Origin: Phytophthora quininea
Taxonomy: Eukaryota; Oomycota; Peronosporomycetes; Peronosporales; Peronosporaceae
Assembly (NCBI GenBank): GCA_011947345.1
Contig: JAAVTG010000570.1
Span: forward strand, 372,001 to 436,000
Direction of reading: 5' to 3'
Length of the DNA stretch: 64,000 bases
A model generated the notes under the pieces. The model saw only the letters and a program-made list of their open reading frames with translations. It did not search any database and was not told the DNA's origin. Positions 1-10,938 of this stretch are shown here, piece after piece (position 1 is the stretch's first letter; each line of letters opens with the position of its first letter). A program made the position numbers and the translations under genes.

Positions 1-890
1 AGGTGTAGCCCACCTAGACCCCAATACCACGGCCGAGCAGACCATCTTCGTGTTTCCAGGCGTCTACCACGAGCAAGTGCTGATCGAAGCGCTGGGAGGT
101 CCGCTCGTTCTGCAAGGCTACACGTGCGATACGATGTTGTACGCTGCGAACGAGGTGACGATCACGCATGCCAAGGCCCAGAAGGACATTCCTCCCGAGA
201 TCAAGAACAACCGCAACGACTTGACCAGCACGTTGCGTCTCCACTCGGGGAGGGTCAAAGTGTATAACCTCAACGTCGCCAACACGGCCGGCGACGTGGG
301 TCAAGCTGTGACCGTCTACAATAACGTGACCGACTACGGCTTCTACGCCTGCAACTTTACGGGATACCAAGACACCGTGTGTGCTCACATGGGTCTCGAA
401 CTCTTTGCCCGATCGTACATCAACGGTGCTATCGACTTCATCTTCGGCATGATGGCACAGGCTTGGTTTGAGTCTTGTGACATCGACGTGATTGGCAAGG
501 GCTACATCACAGCCAACGGCCGTACCAATGAGACCAATCCGTCGTGGTACGTCTTCAACAACGCCAACGTGTTTGGCAACGCTTCCAATGGCTCCAACTA
601 CTTGGGTCGTCCCTGGAGAACGTACGCGCGTGGTGTGGCAGAACAGCAACCTGAGCGACGTCATCAACCCTGAAGGGTGGGCCAAATGGGATGCTACTTC
701 CAGCACTGCCAATGTCACTTTCAAGGAGTTCAATAACTATGGCCCCGGCGCGGCGACCGATAAGCGGGTGGACTTCAGTGGCCAGTTGAACAAGTCGGTT
801 GAAATCACCGACGTTCTTGGAGCGGACTACGCGTCTGCGTGGTACGTGGACACGAAGTATATGACATATACACAATGTAAGGTAAAGTGA
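1..890 (+). pseudogene. Pectin methylesterase copy 1 (5' cut by window, frameshifted)
   Basis: Secreted pectin methylesterase (carbohydrate esterase family 8), which removes methyl groups from plant pectin. The reading frame is open from base 2 and holds the PME landmarks: GYQDTV with its catalytic acid, GAIDFIFG with the nucleophilic Asp, and LGRPW. The frame breaks at about 624-632, where gcgcgtgg stands in place of an expected gcgcgcgtgg (two bases lost); the C-terminal third (VVWQNSNLSDVINPEGW onward) continues in another frame. The same break occurs in copies 2 and 3. Identity to copy 2 stops at about 859, just before the stop codon, so this copy reads into unrelated sequence and ends at 890. 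The start lies outside the window. Pseudogene unless the frame break is a sequencing error. Confidence 0.9.
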
Positions 891-2799
891 TACCTGGTCA
901 GCAGTCGAAGAGCGCCAATCATTGGGTGAACAGAAGATGGATAAGCCTCAGAGCTGTATCCTCAACAGTTCTTCCTTTGTTTCGATTGCCTTCCACAAAA
1001 GGTTTGCGTCGGTTGTCACGAAGGGTTGAAGCGACTACGTCTAACTATCTGAGCAGACGAGAAATCCGGTAAACAGTTAATCAATTCAATTTCCTAACGA
1101 TCTGAGCTACGACGAGAAGTTTCTTTTGAAGACTTGATTTGAGAGGCTGTTTGACTGCATGTAATACAATACTAAAAGGATGGAGAAATCGTTTCCTTGA
1201 ATACAAAGCTGGAAATTGTTTTGAACCACATGATGCTGTGCTGTAGAGGTACAGTAGTGAAGGGAGGAATTGCTTTAGATGTGAGGCTGTTCCGGTGCGA
1301 AAAAGGTGATAAGTTTCAGTGAAAAGTGTTGCTTTTTTACGGCTTAATTATTGCGTCGTTATGCTGGAAAAGGATGATATTGACAAGTGCCACCTAAAGG
1401 AAGCGCGCCGGAGGCGGATGAAGATCGGCACGGGGAAATTGGTGCTGAGGTGTGGCGTTTGTGCTGGGCAATGTGCTGATCATGGTGTCGTACTTTATTT
1501 AGAACGCACATGGTGGTAGCACTTGTGGGTGCTGAAGCGGTGGCGTATCGGACGTTGTTAGCATTTTTGGATAAAGTTGGCGACTCGCTCGCATGGATGG
1601 GGGGCTATTCTTCTCAATAAGTGAGGGACGTGAGGCATGTGGTGCGGCTGGCGCATCCATGGCAGCGATAAAGTATTCGTGTCGTTCCGATGCGTAACAT
1701 GACAGATTCATATGTGATTTTGATCTTCATCTCCGTGTTCGACAGACTGCTGTATCCATTCCTCACGAGAATTGGCATCTACCCTTCGCTACGCGCTGAT
1801 CCATCATTTGCTCCGACTGGATGCTTCCAGGATTATAGCTTCTCTTGAATATTGTGGTGAAACTGTACGTTGGACGGGAATTTAGCCTTCTCCAAAGAAC
1901 TGTTTGTGATCTCTCTCCTGGCGATTGAAGCACGAATTATTATCATTTTCTTTTAGTACACTGGAGAGTTGAAACGAGTACAAGTAGTAACGTGGCACTG
2001 TAGTTGCTACTTAATGCGCTGTTAACCTTGTGTAGACCTGGGAATACAATTTGTAGCCGTATCCCAGCAATATGCCTTGGAGAAGTGTCGACGACAGCGC
2101 AATCACGGTTTGCGCGACAGATGTTGCACTGCGAAGGGGTGTTTACAAACGTGCCGTGTCATTCCAACGCGCAATTGAACAACTATTTCTCGGATGGGAT
2201 GTTAAAGTAGATCGAAAGACAATCCAGAAGCTGGCACCTTGAACATTTTTATGGTTTATTTGATTTCCATATTGCGACTCCGTTGGGACAAAAGGCGGTC
2301 GTTCGTAGAGGCATGCCTCGCGGTGACGTCGAAGAGATTCGATGCGAGGCCGTCCCGGGAGTGGTGTGGTGGGTGTCGAAAATCCCGTGTGTCGCGCGGA
2401 ACCAGGAACGGCCGCCGCACTAAACTAACTAGAATTGACTGTCTCTCCAAACGATTGGCCTGTCTTGGACTTGGCCGCCGATCCCATACTGAATCTTCCA
2501 GCCTCGAACGGATAGAAACTCACGTTGTTCACTTCTTTCTATCGGAAAACCCGTCTTTCGTCTTCACCGGAAAGCATCCATATCAAGCAAGTGCTCGTGT
2601 GGGATAGTGGCAAATTACTGGCAAGAAAAGCGATCATGCCACTCGGGATTTTAAAGAAAAATGTGGAAAACTACATGTACCCGGTACAGCATCAAATTGT
2701 CATCCGATCCGGGGTTAAGATCATATACGGTGCACAAGGCTTTCCACGGGATGACGATTTTCGTAAACAATGACGGTTTTGACAGAGTGCTCAAGAAAA
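891..2799. other. Intergenic, no gene recognised
   Basis: About 1.9 kb between PME copies 1 and 2. Only short ORFs (up to about 120 codons) without recognisable motifs are present on either strand. I see no transposon ends or RNA gene. Confidence 0.5.
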
Positions 2800-2813
2800 T
2801 CACTTTCCAATTC
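2800..2813 (+). promoter_or_regulatory. INR+FPR-like core promoter of PME copy 2
   Basis: TCACTTTCCAATTC matches the recalled oomycete core promoter TCATTYYNCAWTTT at 12 of 14 positions or better, allowing Y at position 4. It lies 22 bases before the start codon, the usual distance for this element. Confidence 0.55.
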
Positions 2814-2834
2814 GCTGAAGTCGCACAACCAGCT

Positions 2835-3878
2835 ATGCGCACATTCGTTCTGCCGCTTGCTCTCGCGGCCGCCTTCGCGACGACTATCGATGCTGTGAAA
2901 ATCGGCGACGTTGCCCTGTGCAACGGACCCGACGCAAGGACCCAACCACCCACCGGTGCCATCGTCGTCGATGCCACCGGAGCCTACAACGGAGCTATCC
3001 GAGCGTGTCCGAAGGTGTAGCCCACCTAGACCCCAATACCACGGCCGAGCAGACCATCTTCGTGTTTCCAGGCGTCTACCACGAGCAAGTGCTGATCGAA
3101 GCGCTGGGAGGTCCGCTCGTTCTGCAAGGCTACACGTGCGATACGATGTTGTACGCTGCGAACGAGGTGACGATCACGCATGCCAAGGCCCAGAAGGACA
3201 TTCCTCCCGAGATCAAGAACAACCGCAACGACTTGACCAGCACGTTGCGTCTCCACTCGGGGAGGGTCAAAGTGTATAACCTCAACGTCGCCAACACGGC
3301 CGGCGACGTGGGTCAAGCTGTGGCTGTGTACAATAACGTAGGTGACTACGGCTTCTACGCCTGCAACTTTACGGGATACCAAGACACCGTGTGTGCTCAC
3401 ATGGGTCTCGAACTCTTTGCCCGATCGTACATCAACGGTGCTATCGACTTCATCTTCGGCATGATGGCACAGGCTTGGTTTGAGTCTTGTGACATCGACG
3501 TGATTGGCAAGGGCTACATCACAGCCAACGGCCGTACCAATGAGACCAATCCGTCGTGGTACGTCTTCAACAACGCCAACGTGTTTGGCAACGCTTCCAA
3601 TGGCTCCAACTACTTGGGTCGTCCCTGGAGAACGTACGCGCGTGGTGTGGCAGAACAGCAACCTGAGCGACGTCATCAACCCTGAAGGGTGGGCCAAATG
3701 GGATGCTACTTCCAGCACTGCCAATGTCACTTTCAAGGAGTTCAATAACTATGGCCCCGGCGCGGCGACCGATAAGCGGGTGGACTTCAGTGGCCAGTTG
3801 AACAAGTCGGTTGAAATCACCGACGTTCTTGGAGCGGACTACGCGTCTGCGTGGTACGTGGACACGAAGTACCTGTAG
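2835..3878 (+). pseudogene. Pectin methylesterase copy 2, two frameshifts
   Basis: Same enzyme as copy 1 but with its own start and stop. The start is chosen because it opens a signal peptide (MRTFVLPLALAAAFATTIDA) right behind a core promoter. Break one: at about 2991 a G is missing (cggagc versus cgggagc in copy 3). Break two: the two-base loss at about 3636-3644 shared with copies 1 and 3. Between them the PME motifs GYQDTV, GAIDFIFG and LGRPW are intact. Copy 2 differs from copy 1 in a single 24-base patch at 3321-3344 carrying seven substitutions. It forms a 1-kb inverted repeat with copy 3. The ancestral protein would be about 348 residues, normal for an oomycete PME. Confidence 0.9.
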
Positions 3879-3953
3879 TTTTTATCGCTGTAGACACCGC
3901 TTTTCGTTTTGAAATGCACATTCGTGTTCTCATCATTGGAGGTCCTCATGTTT

Positions 3954-4640
3954 TTATCGTACCGGTATGTGCTGACAAACATCTATTCCTTCACAAAAAG
4001 CCTCATTCACCCAGCTACGAAAGACTAACAAGTAGGCCGTGTCGACCCACCACTGCGACTTGTAGTTGGAGCCGAGGATGTTGGAAATCGAGATAGCCGA
4101 CGATAGTTTACCGCTGAACGACGCGCGCTTGCTGGTTGATGCGCCGGCTCCGGTGTTGTTGTACTCTTTGAAGTAGACGTTGGACGTACTGGAAGTGGAG
4201 TCCCATTTGCTCCAGCCGGCCGAGTTGACGACGTCGCTGAGCTGACTGTTCTGGAATACGACACGGGCGTACGTCTTCCACGGACGGCCGAGGTAAGTCG
4301 TGCCGCTACCGCTGGAGCCCGTCACACTTGCTTTGTTGAAAACGTACCAGGACGGATTGGACGACGAGTCGCGGCCACTAGCAGAGATAAGCCCTTGCCG
4401 ATGACTTTAATATCGCAGGACTCGAACCAGGCCTGGGCTTTTTGACCAAAGACGAAGCCGATGGCGCCGCTGATGTACGACTTGGCAAAGAGCTGATAAC
4501 CGGAGTTGGCCAGCACTGTGTCTTGGTATCCGGTAAATTGGCAGACTTTGCTGTCAACTACCTCCAAGTGTTTGCCCCAAAGCGAACGTTCGTCGAACAC
4601 ATGCAATTTGAACGAACCGCAGCAGAAATACACGCAAGAC
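3954..4640 (-). pseudogene. Truncated pectin methylesterase, internally deleted
   Basis: Remnant of a PME closest to the intact gene at 33437-34471. It keeps the stretch from CQFTGYQDTV to the C-terminal WWVDTAYL. Four lesions are visible: (1) its upstream half is replaced at about 4545 by sequence matching 32832-32917, which lies 0.5 kb upstream of the intact gene, consistent with a deletion of about 1.03 kb; (2) the nucleophile motif reads GAIGFVFG, so the catalytic Asp is Gly; (3) one T is missing near 4390-4396, shifting the frame; (4) an extra T removes the stop codon so the frame runs on to 3954. It lies between the two inverted PME copies 2 and 3. It cannot make an active enzyme. Confidence 0.85.
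4545..4636 (-). repeat. Segment homologous to 32832-32917
   Basis: Reverse strand of this block and the plus strand of 32832-32917 share a long run of matching bases and a possible coding motif (CCGSF, HVFDERSLWG). It marks the 5' side of the deletion junction in the truncated PME. Confidence 0.75.
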
Positions 4641-4663
4641 AGCGCTTTTACCAACGAGACCAT

Positions 4664-5762
4664 GCCTGAGTCGGTTTTGCAACCCTTCGACTGCCTCCAT
4701 TCCTCTTCCAGGGCCCTTGCGTTTTTCCGGCGTCAGTCTCGATGATAGAGATCAGCAGTACGAGCCCATTGCACCGCTGCAGAATTGTCTACGGTGGCGA
4801 GATCCGCACGCTGTGGACCTCCTCTTTCTCTGAGTCCAAAGCGGCAAGCGGATGAAAGAGCAGCCATTTGCAAACGTCATAACCGTCTTCAAGCTTTAGG
4901 GGTGACTCATCTCAGCTCGTAGTTTGGCAGGAAACACTGAAGTGGCATACGAATACGAAGCTGGTCAGGTATTACTTGCCGCGACGGACCTCCGATAGTC
5001 GACACAGCTTTGATGGTGGTGGCCAGGAAATACTCGAATAGCAGTGTATTACAGGATTTGGCTCTGCGGTGCAGTATGGTTGGTGGTGTCATCTACAGCA
5101 TGTGTTCGGCTTCATGTTACCTCGTTTGCTGCGGACAAAATTCTCTAATCATACGAAGTCAACACCCATGAGGCGGTCTCGCATCCGCCGAAAATCGGCG
5201 ATCACGACGCTGCACAGCATTAATACGGGTGCAAATATACGTGACAAACACGCAGGACACAAATAGCATAAAGGTGTATTCCATGTGCGAAGCAAAGGGA
5301 ATTGTGTTTTCCACATAAATTTTGCTTATCCGGTATACCGGTACATACCGGTTTGCCTATCGACGGGTGTGCTCTCTGGTGGCCACCCGTTGCAGTTTTC
5401 CCCTTCACTTCGCTTTCAGAGGAACAAGCACCAAGAAGACCAAGAAAAAACCGCCTCTCCTCGTCCCTTAACGGATTGAGCTAAAGTCATTGCATAAGCT
5501 TCATTAATGTATCTGTTGTTTGACCTCACAAAAAATTGTGGAAACGTTTAGCCTACTGCCCGATTTTCGTCAAGCAGGTGTGAATAAAATGTTGGCCGCA
5601 TATGTGTACCCCTAAATCCTTGTTAAATGATCCTAGGCGTTTGATGCATGATCAGAACGACATGTAGAACGACGGCTGCATCAGCATTAAGAATGCAAAA
5701 AATCTATTGCAGGAGTTCTTGTTTAACAGCTGTGCATGTTATCTACGCAATATATTTCGATT
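4664..5762. other. Intergenic, no gene recognised
   Basis: About 1.1 kb with only short ORFs. Near 5327-5353 there is a cluster of taccgg units including the palindrome ccggtataccgg. No other structure seen. Confidence 0.5.
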
Positions 5763-6807
5763 CTACAGGTACTTCGTGTCCACGTACCACGCAGACGCGT
5801 AGTCCGCTCCAAGAACGTCGGTGATTTCAACCGACTTGTTCAACTGGCCACTGAAGTCCACCCGCTTATCGGTCGCCGCGCCGGGGCCATAGTTATTGAA
5901 CTCCTTGAAAGTGACATTGGCAGTGCTGGAAGTAGCATCCCATTTGGCCCACCCTTCAGGGTTGATGACGTCGCTCAGGTTGCTGTTCTGCCACACCACG
6001 CGCGTACGTTCTCCAGGGACGACCCAAGTAGTTGGAGCCATTGGAAGCGTTGCCAAACACGTTGGCGTTGTTGAAGACGTACCACGACGGATTGGTCTCA
6101 TTGGTACGGCCGTTGGCTGTGATGTAGCCCTTGCCAATCACGTCGATGTCACAAGACTCAAACCAAGCCTGTGCCATCATGCCGAAGATGAAGTCGATAG
6201 CACCGTTGATGTACGATCGGGCAAAGAGTTCGAGACCCATGTGAGCACACACGGTGTCTTGGTATCCCGTAAAGTTGCAGGCGTAGAAGCCGTAGTCGGT
6301 CACGTTATTGTAGACGGTCACAGCTTGACCCACGTCGCCGGCCGTGTTGGCGACGTTGAGGTTATACACTTTGACCCTCCCCGAGTGGAGACGCAACGTG
6401 CTGGTCAAGTCGTTGCGGTTGTTCTTGATCTCGGGAGGAATGTCCTTCTGGGCCTTGGCATGCGTGATCGTCACCTCGTTCGCAGCGTACAACATCGTAT
6501 CGCACGTGTAGCCTTGCAGAACGAGCGGACCTCCCAGCGCTTCGATCAGCACTTGCTCGTGGTAGACGCCTGGAAACACGAAGATGGTCTGCTCGGCCGT
6601 GGTATTGGGGTCTAGGTGGGCTACACCTTCGGACACGCTCGGATAGCTCCCGTTGTAGGCTCCGGTGGCATCGACGACGATGGCACCGGTGGGTGGTTGG
6701 GTCCTTGCGTCGGGTCCGTTGCACAGGGCAACGTCGCCGATTTTCACAGCATCGATAGTCGTCGCGAAGGCGGCCGCGAGAGCAAGCTGCAGAACGAATG
6801 TGCGCAT
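5763..6807 (-). pseudogene. Pectin methylesterase copy 3, one frameshift
   Basis: Full-length PME locus in inverted orientation to copy 2. The start at 6807 gives the signal peptide MRTFVLQLALAAAFATTIDA; an in-frame ATG at 6879 would place non-signal residues before it and lies upstream of the core promoter at 6838-6851. N-terminal domain, GYQDTV, GAIDFIFG and LGRPW are present. The only lesion is the two-base loss at about 5996-6003, identical to that in copies 1 and 2. Total length 1045 equals 349 codons minus two bases. At 6300-6330 it carries the same variant patch as copy 1, not copy 2. Coding identity with copy 2 is nearly complete, whereas the 5' flank is only roughly 80 percent similar. 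Confidence 0.9.
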
Positions 6808-6837
6808 GGTTGGTCGAGTTGTTGGTGTGACCTGAGC

Positions 6838-6851
6838 AAATTGAGAAGTGA
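6838..6851 (-). promoter_or_regulatory. INR+FPR core promoter of PME copy 3
   Basis: On the minus strand TCACTTCTCAATTT fits TCAYTYYNCAWTTT at every position, 31 bases before the start codon. Confidence 0.65.
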
Positions 6852-8342
6852 TCAATCTACAGCAACGGACTCTTCTCATTGTTAGAGAGTTCGGCTACGT
6901 CTCATGCTGTTGGCGCGTCATACGTTGTTCCCAGCCTCACTTTCCACCATCTTTGGATAGTATCTGTTGGAGATCGCAGCGCAGTACGCAGTCAAGGGAT
7001 CACGTTGGGTGGTCTCCAAGTTGTCATTTTCCTCGGTCGAGACAAAAAGTATCGCGTTTGAGTTCTGTACAAGTACAGCCTGTTCTCCTGTACTGTACTG
7101 CAGGAGAACTAGCGGACCGCATCAAAGAGAAGCGGAAGCAGATCCTCCTGTAGTGTGGAAAGCACCAGCCATGCCCAGCCAGCCGCAGCGGCGGCGACTG
7201 GATAGTCTCGTGCACATCAAGTCGTAACGCGAGCCAGGATGACCTGGACCGCAATACGTGATGGCCTCCGAGTAGATAACGACACTTGTATTGACACGAC
7301 TGTCAACCACCCAACTCCGTGCCCCGAGCACGGAGTCCCCAAACGATAGACACGCTCATTTAGCTCATTTGTCGATTAGCGATTAGCATCTGATAGACTA
7401 CCGGCCAATTTAGGGAGCTTTGCCGACTCCCCATCGTGTCTTCATACTTGCAGACACTACACCTCCAGCCACGCCATCGATGTTTATGGAACGCTGCAGA
7501 GCAAGCGACGAAAAGAATGTTATCTGGGATAGCGCCTGGTTGAGACGATCCCTTTGACGCACTATGCCTCCCCATTCAAGGATGAAGAGACAAGTTCTCA
7601 GCCACTTGCAAGTTGTTTGATTGAAAGGTTGAATGACGCTAGCGTCTCGTAAACAGCGAACTTTGTGCCAAATCTTAAAATCTCCTCAAACAGTAGCCCG
7701 AAAAGAACGTTAGACCAAAGATATGGATAGGAGCAGGTTTGTCGATGCCAAGAAAGGTAGTACACTAGGAAGCAGTGCCAAAGTGATTGAATTCAGAGGC
7801 ATTCAATCAACTTTTGCCAACAATTTCGACTGAAGAAACTGAGTCGGTTCAACGTTCATGCCAAAGGCTCGCATCGTGAATTGTTCACCATCCAGGAATG
7901 GCCGCTGCCCCTGTAGTCGTACGTACGTAAGGTTGTGAGGCCGTACATGTAGTTGGAACGTACGGGTCCAACTGGGACTTCAAGGCCACTGGCGACGGCG
8001 GATCTCAAATCCAGGCGGAAGGCAGATCATGGCGCGCAGCGAGCCCGTTGCCTTTCTTGTGCAAGACCCTCATTTGGTTTGCCTCACCTGCCGATCTACT
8101 AGTACAGCGCAGTGTATTCGGTACAGCTAGCATCGCTATGGAAGCTCGTCTTCCAACAGACTCGATTTGTTGACTAGAGCGCGCTGCTTATCTTCCGGTG
8201 CCCCGCACACCGTACAGTTTGATCGGATGTTTTCTTGTTTACAGCAGTAAGCGTGCGTTTGTAAGCACCCTCGGGGATAGACTACAACCGCATCTACTGG
8301 TACATAGCAAGCACCGCTGAGTCAAGAGTCTGCTGTCACTTG
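6852..8342. other. Intergenic with one hairpin-like repeat
   Basis: About 1.5 kb without a recognisable gene. At 7082-7109 there is a perfect inverted repeat with 9-base arms (gttctcctg) and a 10-base loop. Around 7918-7968 several cgtac palindromic units cluster. Function unknown. Confidence 0.5.
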
Positions 8343-8356
8343 GCATTTCCCATTTC
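8343..8356 (+). promoter_or_regulatory. INR+FPR-like core promoter of PME copy 4
   Basis: GCATTTCCCATTTC resembles TCATTYYNCAWTTT with mismatches only at the first and last positions, and lies 25 bases before the start codon. Confidence 0.55.
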
Positions 8357-8380
8357 CATCGCCACCACTCGAGGCTGACT

Positions 8381-9429
8381 ATGCGAACTACTGGTTTACC
8401 GCTCGCGGTTCTTGCAGTCCTCGGGACTTCGACATTCGCGGCAGAAGTTGGCGATGTAGTCGGCTCTTGCAATGGACCGAACGCACGATCGCAACCACCC
8501 GTCGGTGCCATCGTCGTCGACGCCACCGGAGCCTACAACGGGAGCTTCCTGAATGTCTCGGCGGGTGTAGCGCAACTGGACCCGAACACCAAAAACGAGC
8601 AGACCATTTTCGTGCTGCCGGGCGTGTACCACGAGCAAGTTCTCATTTCAGCGCTGGGCGGTCCGCTGGTCCTTCAAGGTTACACGTGCGACGCGACTTC
8701 GTACGCTGCGAACCAAGTGACCATTACCCAAGCCACCGCCCAGAAAGACATTCCCCCGAGATCACAAGCGGACGCAACGATTTAACTAGCACGTTGCGCA
8801 TCAAGGCCAAGAAGGTGAAAGCGTACAACCTCAACATCGCCAACACGGCCGGCAATGTCGGTCAAGCTGTAGCTGCTTTCCTTGCTGGCTCGGACTACGG
8901 CTTCTACGCGTGCAATTTGACGGGATACCAGGACACTTTGTACGCCAACAAGGGCTTCCAGCTCTTCGCCAAGACGTACATCAGTGGCGCCGTCGATTTC
9001 GTGTTCGGCCAGTATGCACAGGCGTGGTTCGAATCCTGCGATATGGAAGTCGTCGGCAAGGGCTCCATCGCGGCTAATGGCCGTACCAATGCCACCAACC
9101 CGTCCTTCTACGTGTTCAATAAGGCTCGAGTGTTTAGCTCCCAGCCCAGTGGAACGGCCTACCTCGGTCGTCCGTGGAAACCCTTCTCTCGCGTGGTGTG
9201 GCAGAACTCCGACCTCAGCGATGTCATCAACCCGCTGGGCTGGGATACTTGGAACGGATCTCCCGACACTGGCAACGTCACGTTCATGGAATTCAACAAC
9301 TCCGGTCCTGGTTCACCAACGGATAAGCGAGTCGCATTCAGCGGACAGTTGAATGCTTCAGTGGCGATCACTGACATCCTTGGACCGGACTACCAGTCTG
9401 CGTGGTATGTCGATACCAAGTACTTGTAG
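8381..9429 (+). pseudogene. Pectin methylesterase copy 4, one frameshift
   Basis: A more divergent PME of about 349 residues. It starts with a signal peptide (MRTTGLPLAVLAVLGTSTFA), contains LTGYQDTLYANKG, GAVDFVFG with the catalytic Asp, and LGRPWKPFSRVVWQN, and ends AWYVDTKYL. At the position of the break in copies 1-3 its frame is intact. Its single lesion is at 8754-8758, where five C are present and six are needed (ATT CCC CCC GAG), so one base is missing. This is a homopolymer, so the gene may really be intact. It is the upstream neighbour, in convergent orientation, of a mannanase on the minus strand only 138 bases away. Confidence 0.88.
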
Positions 9430-9567
9430 GCAAGTTTGTTGCGCCTAAAGCACGATAGAGCCAAGTCTACTACCGCAACTAAATCAAATCGTAGCAATCA
9501 ACATCTTGATCATGAAAATATCTACAACAACAAGATTTTCTTTACGCCACGACTCCAGATTGTAGAG

Positions 9568-10938
9568 CTAATTGCTGCGCTCTTTGAACTTCTTCGCTGC
9601 CGGCACAATCGTGCTCTTGAAGATTTCGTCAGTGTCATAGATGGTGTAGTCGCCCTTGTAGGTTTTGAGGGACTCAATGCCCAGTTCCCAGTACTGCATG
9701 CTCGACCCAGCAGCGTAGACTGCGTCACTCCAGGCCTGATAAACACTCGCGTTGTGGCTTTTGACTCCATACTCTTCCATCACGACAGGCTTGCCGACTT
9801 TCTTGCCCGAAGCTGTGTGGTCTTTAATCCACTGGACACCCCATGAGTCCAACTTGTCGGCGTCGATACTCCACCCGTCGGGATACGTGTGGTAGGTGCC
9901 GTAGTCGATGTTTTCGATCTTCAGATTGAGGTCGAAGTCGACGCCGGAAAGCCCCGAGTACGTGTAGACGTTCTTGTCCGTGTTCATGAAGCCTTCACTG
10001 CCAGTGGCTACGAGGTGGTTCGAATCGAGGCTTTTAATGTACTATACGAATGTGTTAGCCAGGGTTTGACAAGAAGAAGCATAATAAAAATTACTTACAG
10101 CGGACATTTCAGTCATCCAGTCGTTGATAGTGGTCGTCGTGCAGGACCCCGACTCACTTAAACCTTCGGATCCGCCAGTGCCAGCGCAACGACATTCGTT
10201 GCAGAGTTCCCACGTCATGATGGTATCGTCCGTCTAGGAAGAAATGTAAGATAACGAAAGAGAATTGATGGAAATGCGAGCTGCACCTTGTATCTGTCGA
10301 CGAAGGTCTTGACGTAATTCTTGTACGCAGCCTTGACCTTCTCATTCGTGTAGAAGTCGTCGTGGTACTTTCCTCCAAGTTGCTTCACGTAGACATCTAC
10401 AAGAGGTTTTGTGAGCTCTTCAAACCAATTCATTTTACTGTTACTGACTCACCCATGCCGCCGTAGTCGGACCAATTGTTCACCAGCGGCACCACCAACT
10501 TGACTCCTGCCTTCTTTGCAGCAGCAACCAGTTTGTCAAAGTACCCGAGGCCGTTGTCCTTGGTGTTGATGGTCGCAGTGCCATTCTCCCACAACTGGTA
10601 GACAATGTTCCAGGGGCAGTGCCGACGGTGGTCAAGTCGGCGAAGCCCATCGAGCGGCACACGGTGATGTCGTTCTCGCTCATGGTCTTGAAGATCGTGG
10701 CCAAGTCCGTGTCACTCTGTATTCACGCAATGTTAGACCAAAAGTTAAGGAAACCACCTCTTTGAAAGCGGCGCACGGCATACCCAGTTGATCTCCGAGG
10801 CCCAGTAAGCGTTGGTGCCGAACACGTAAAAGGTTTGCCGTCAACCTCGAACGCAGTCCCCGACGTCTTCACGAAGCCTGCAGACGCTGATTGAGCAGCG
10901 ATCACTGAGAACGCGGCGGCCCAAGAGAGGAAATGCAT
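9568..10938 (-). pseudogene. GH5 endo-beta-1,4-mannanase A, five exons, two frame breaks
   Basis: Secreted glycoside hydrolase family 5 mannanase, cutting plant mannans. Signal peptide MHFLSWAAAFSVIAAQSASA; acid/base motif WELCNECRCAG; nucleophile motif VVMEEYG. Introns inferred at 10717-10783, 10397-10452, 10234-10286 and 10042-10098, all GT-AG. The 53-base intron at 10234-10286 is absent from paralogs B and C. One T is missing near 10828-10831 (GKPF then YVFGTNAYW out of frame) and one G/C base at 10613-10616 (GTAP then WNIVYQLW out of frame). Both are homopolymer positions, so the gene could be intact. It lacks the long Ser/Thr-rich tail of paralogs B and C and ends soon after the catalytic domain. 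Confidence 0.85.

Noticed and set aside
14..733. 239-codon ORF antisense to PME copy 1, repeated antisense in copies 2 (3026-3745) and 3 (5896-6615)
   Set aside because: It is fully antisense to a recognised PME coding frame and exists because of codon bias; its conservation simply follows that of the PME copies.
3321..3344. Possibility that the 24-base PME patch is a sequencing error
   Set aside because: Seven coordinated substitutions that keep the frame and resemble another PME are not the pattern of random or homopolymer errors.
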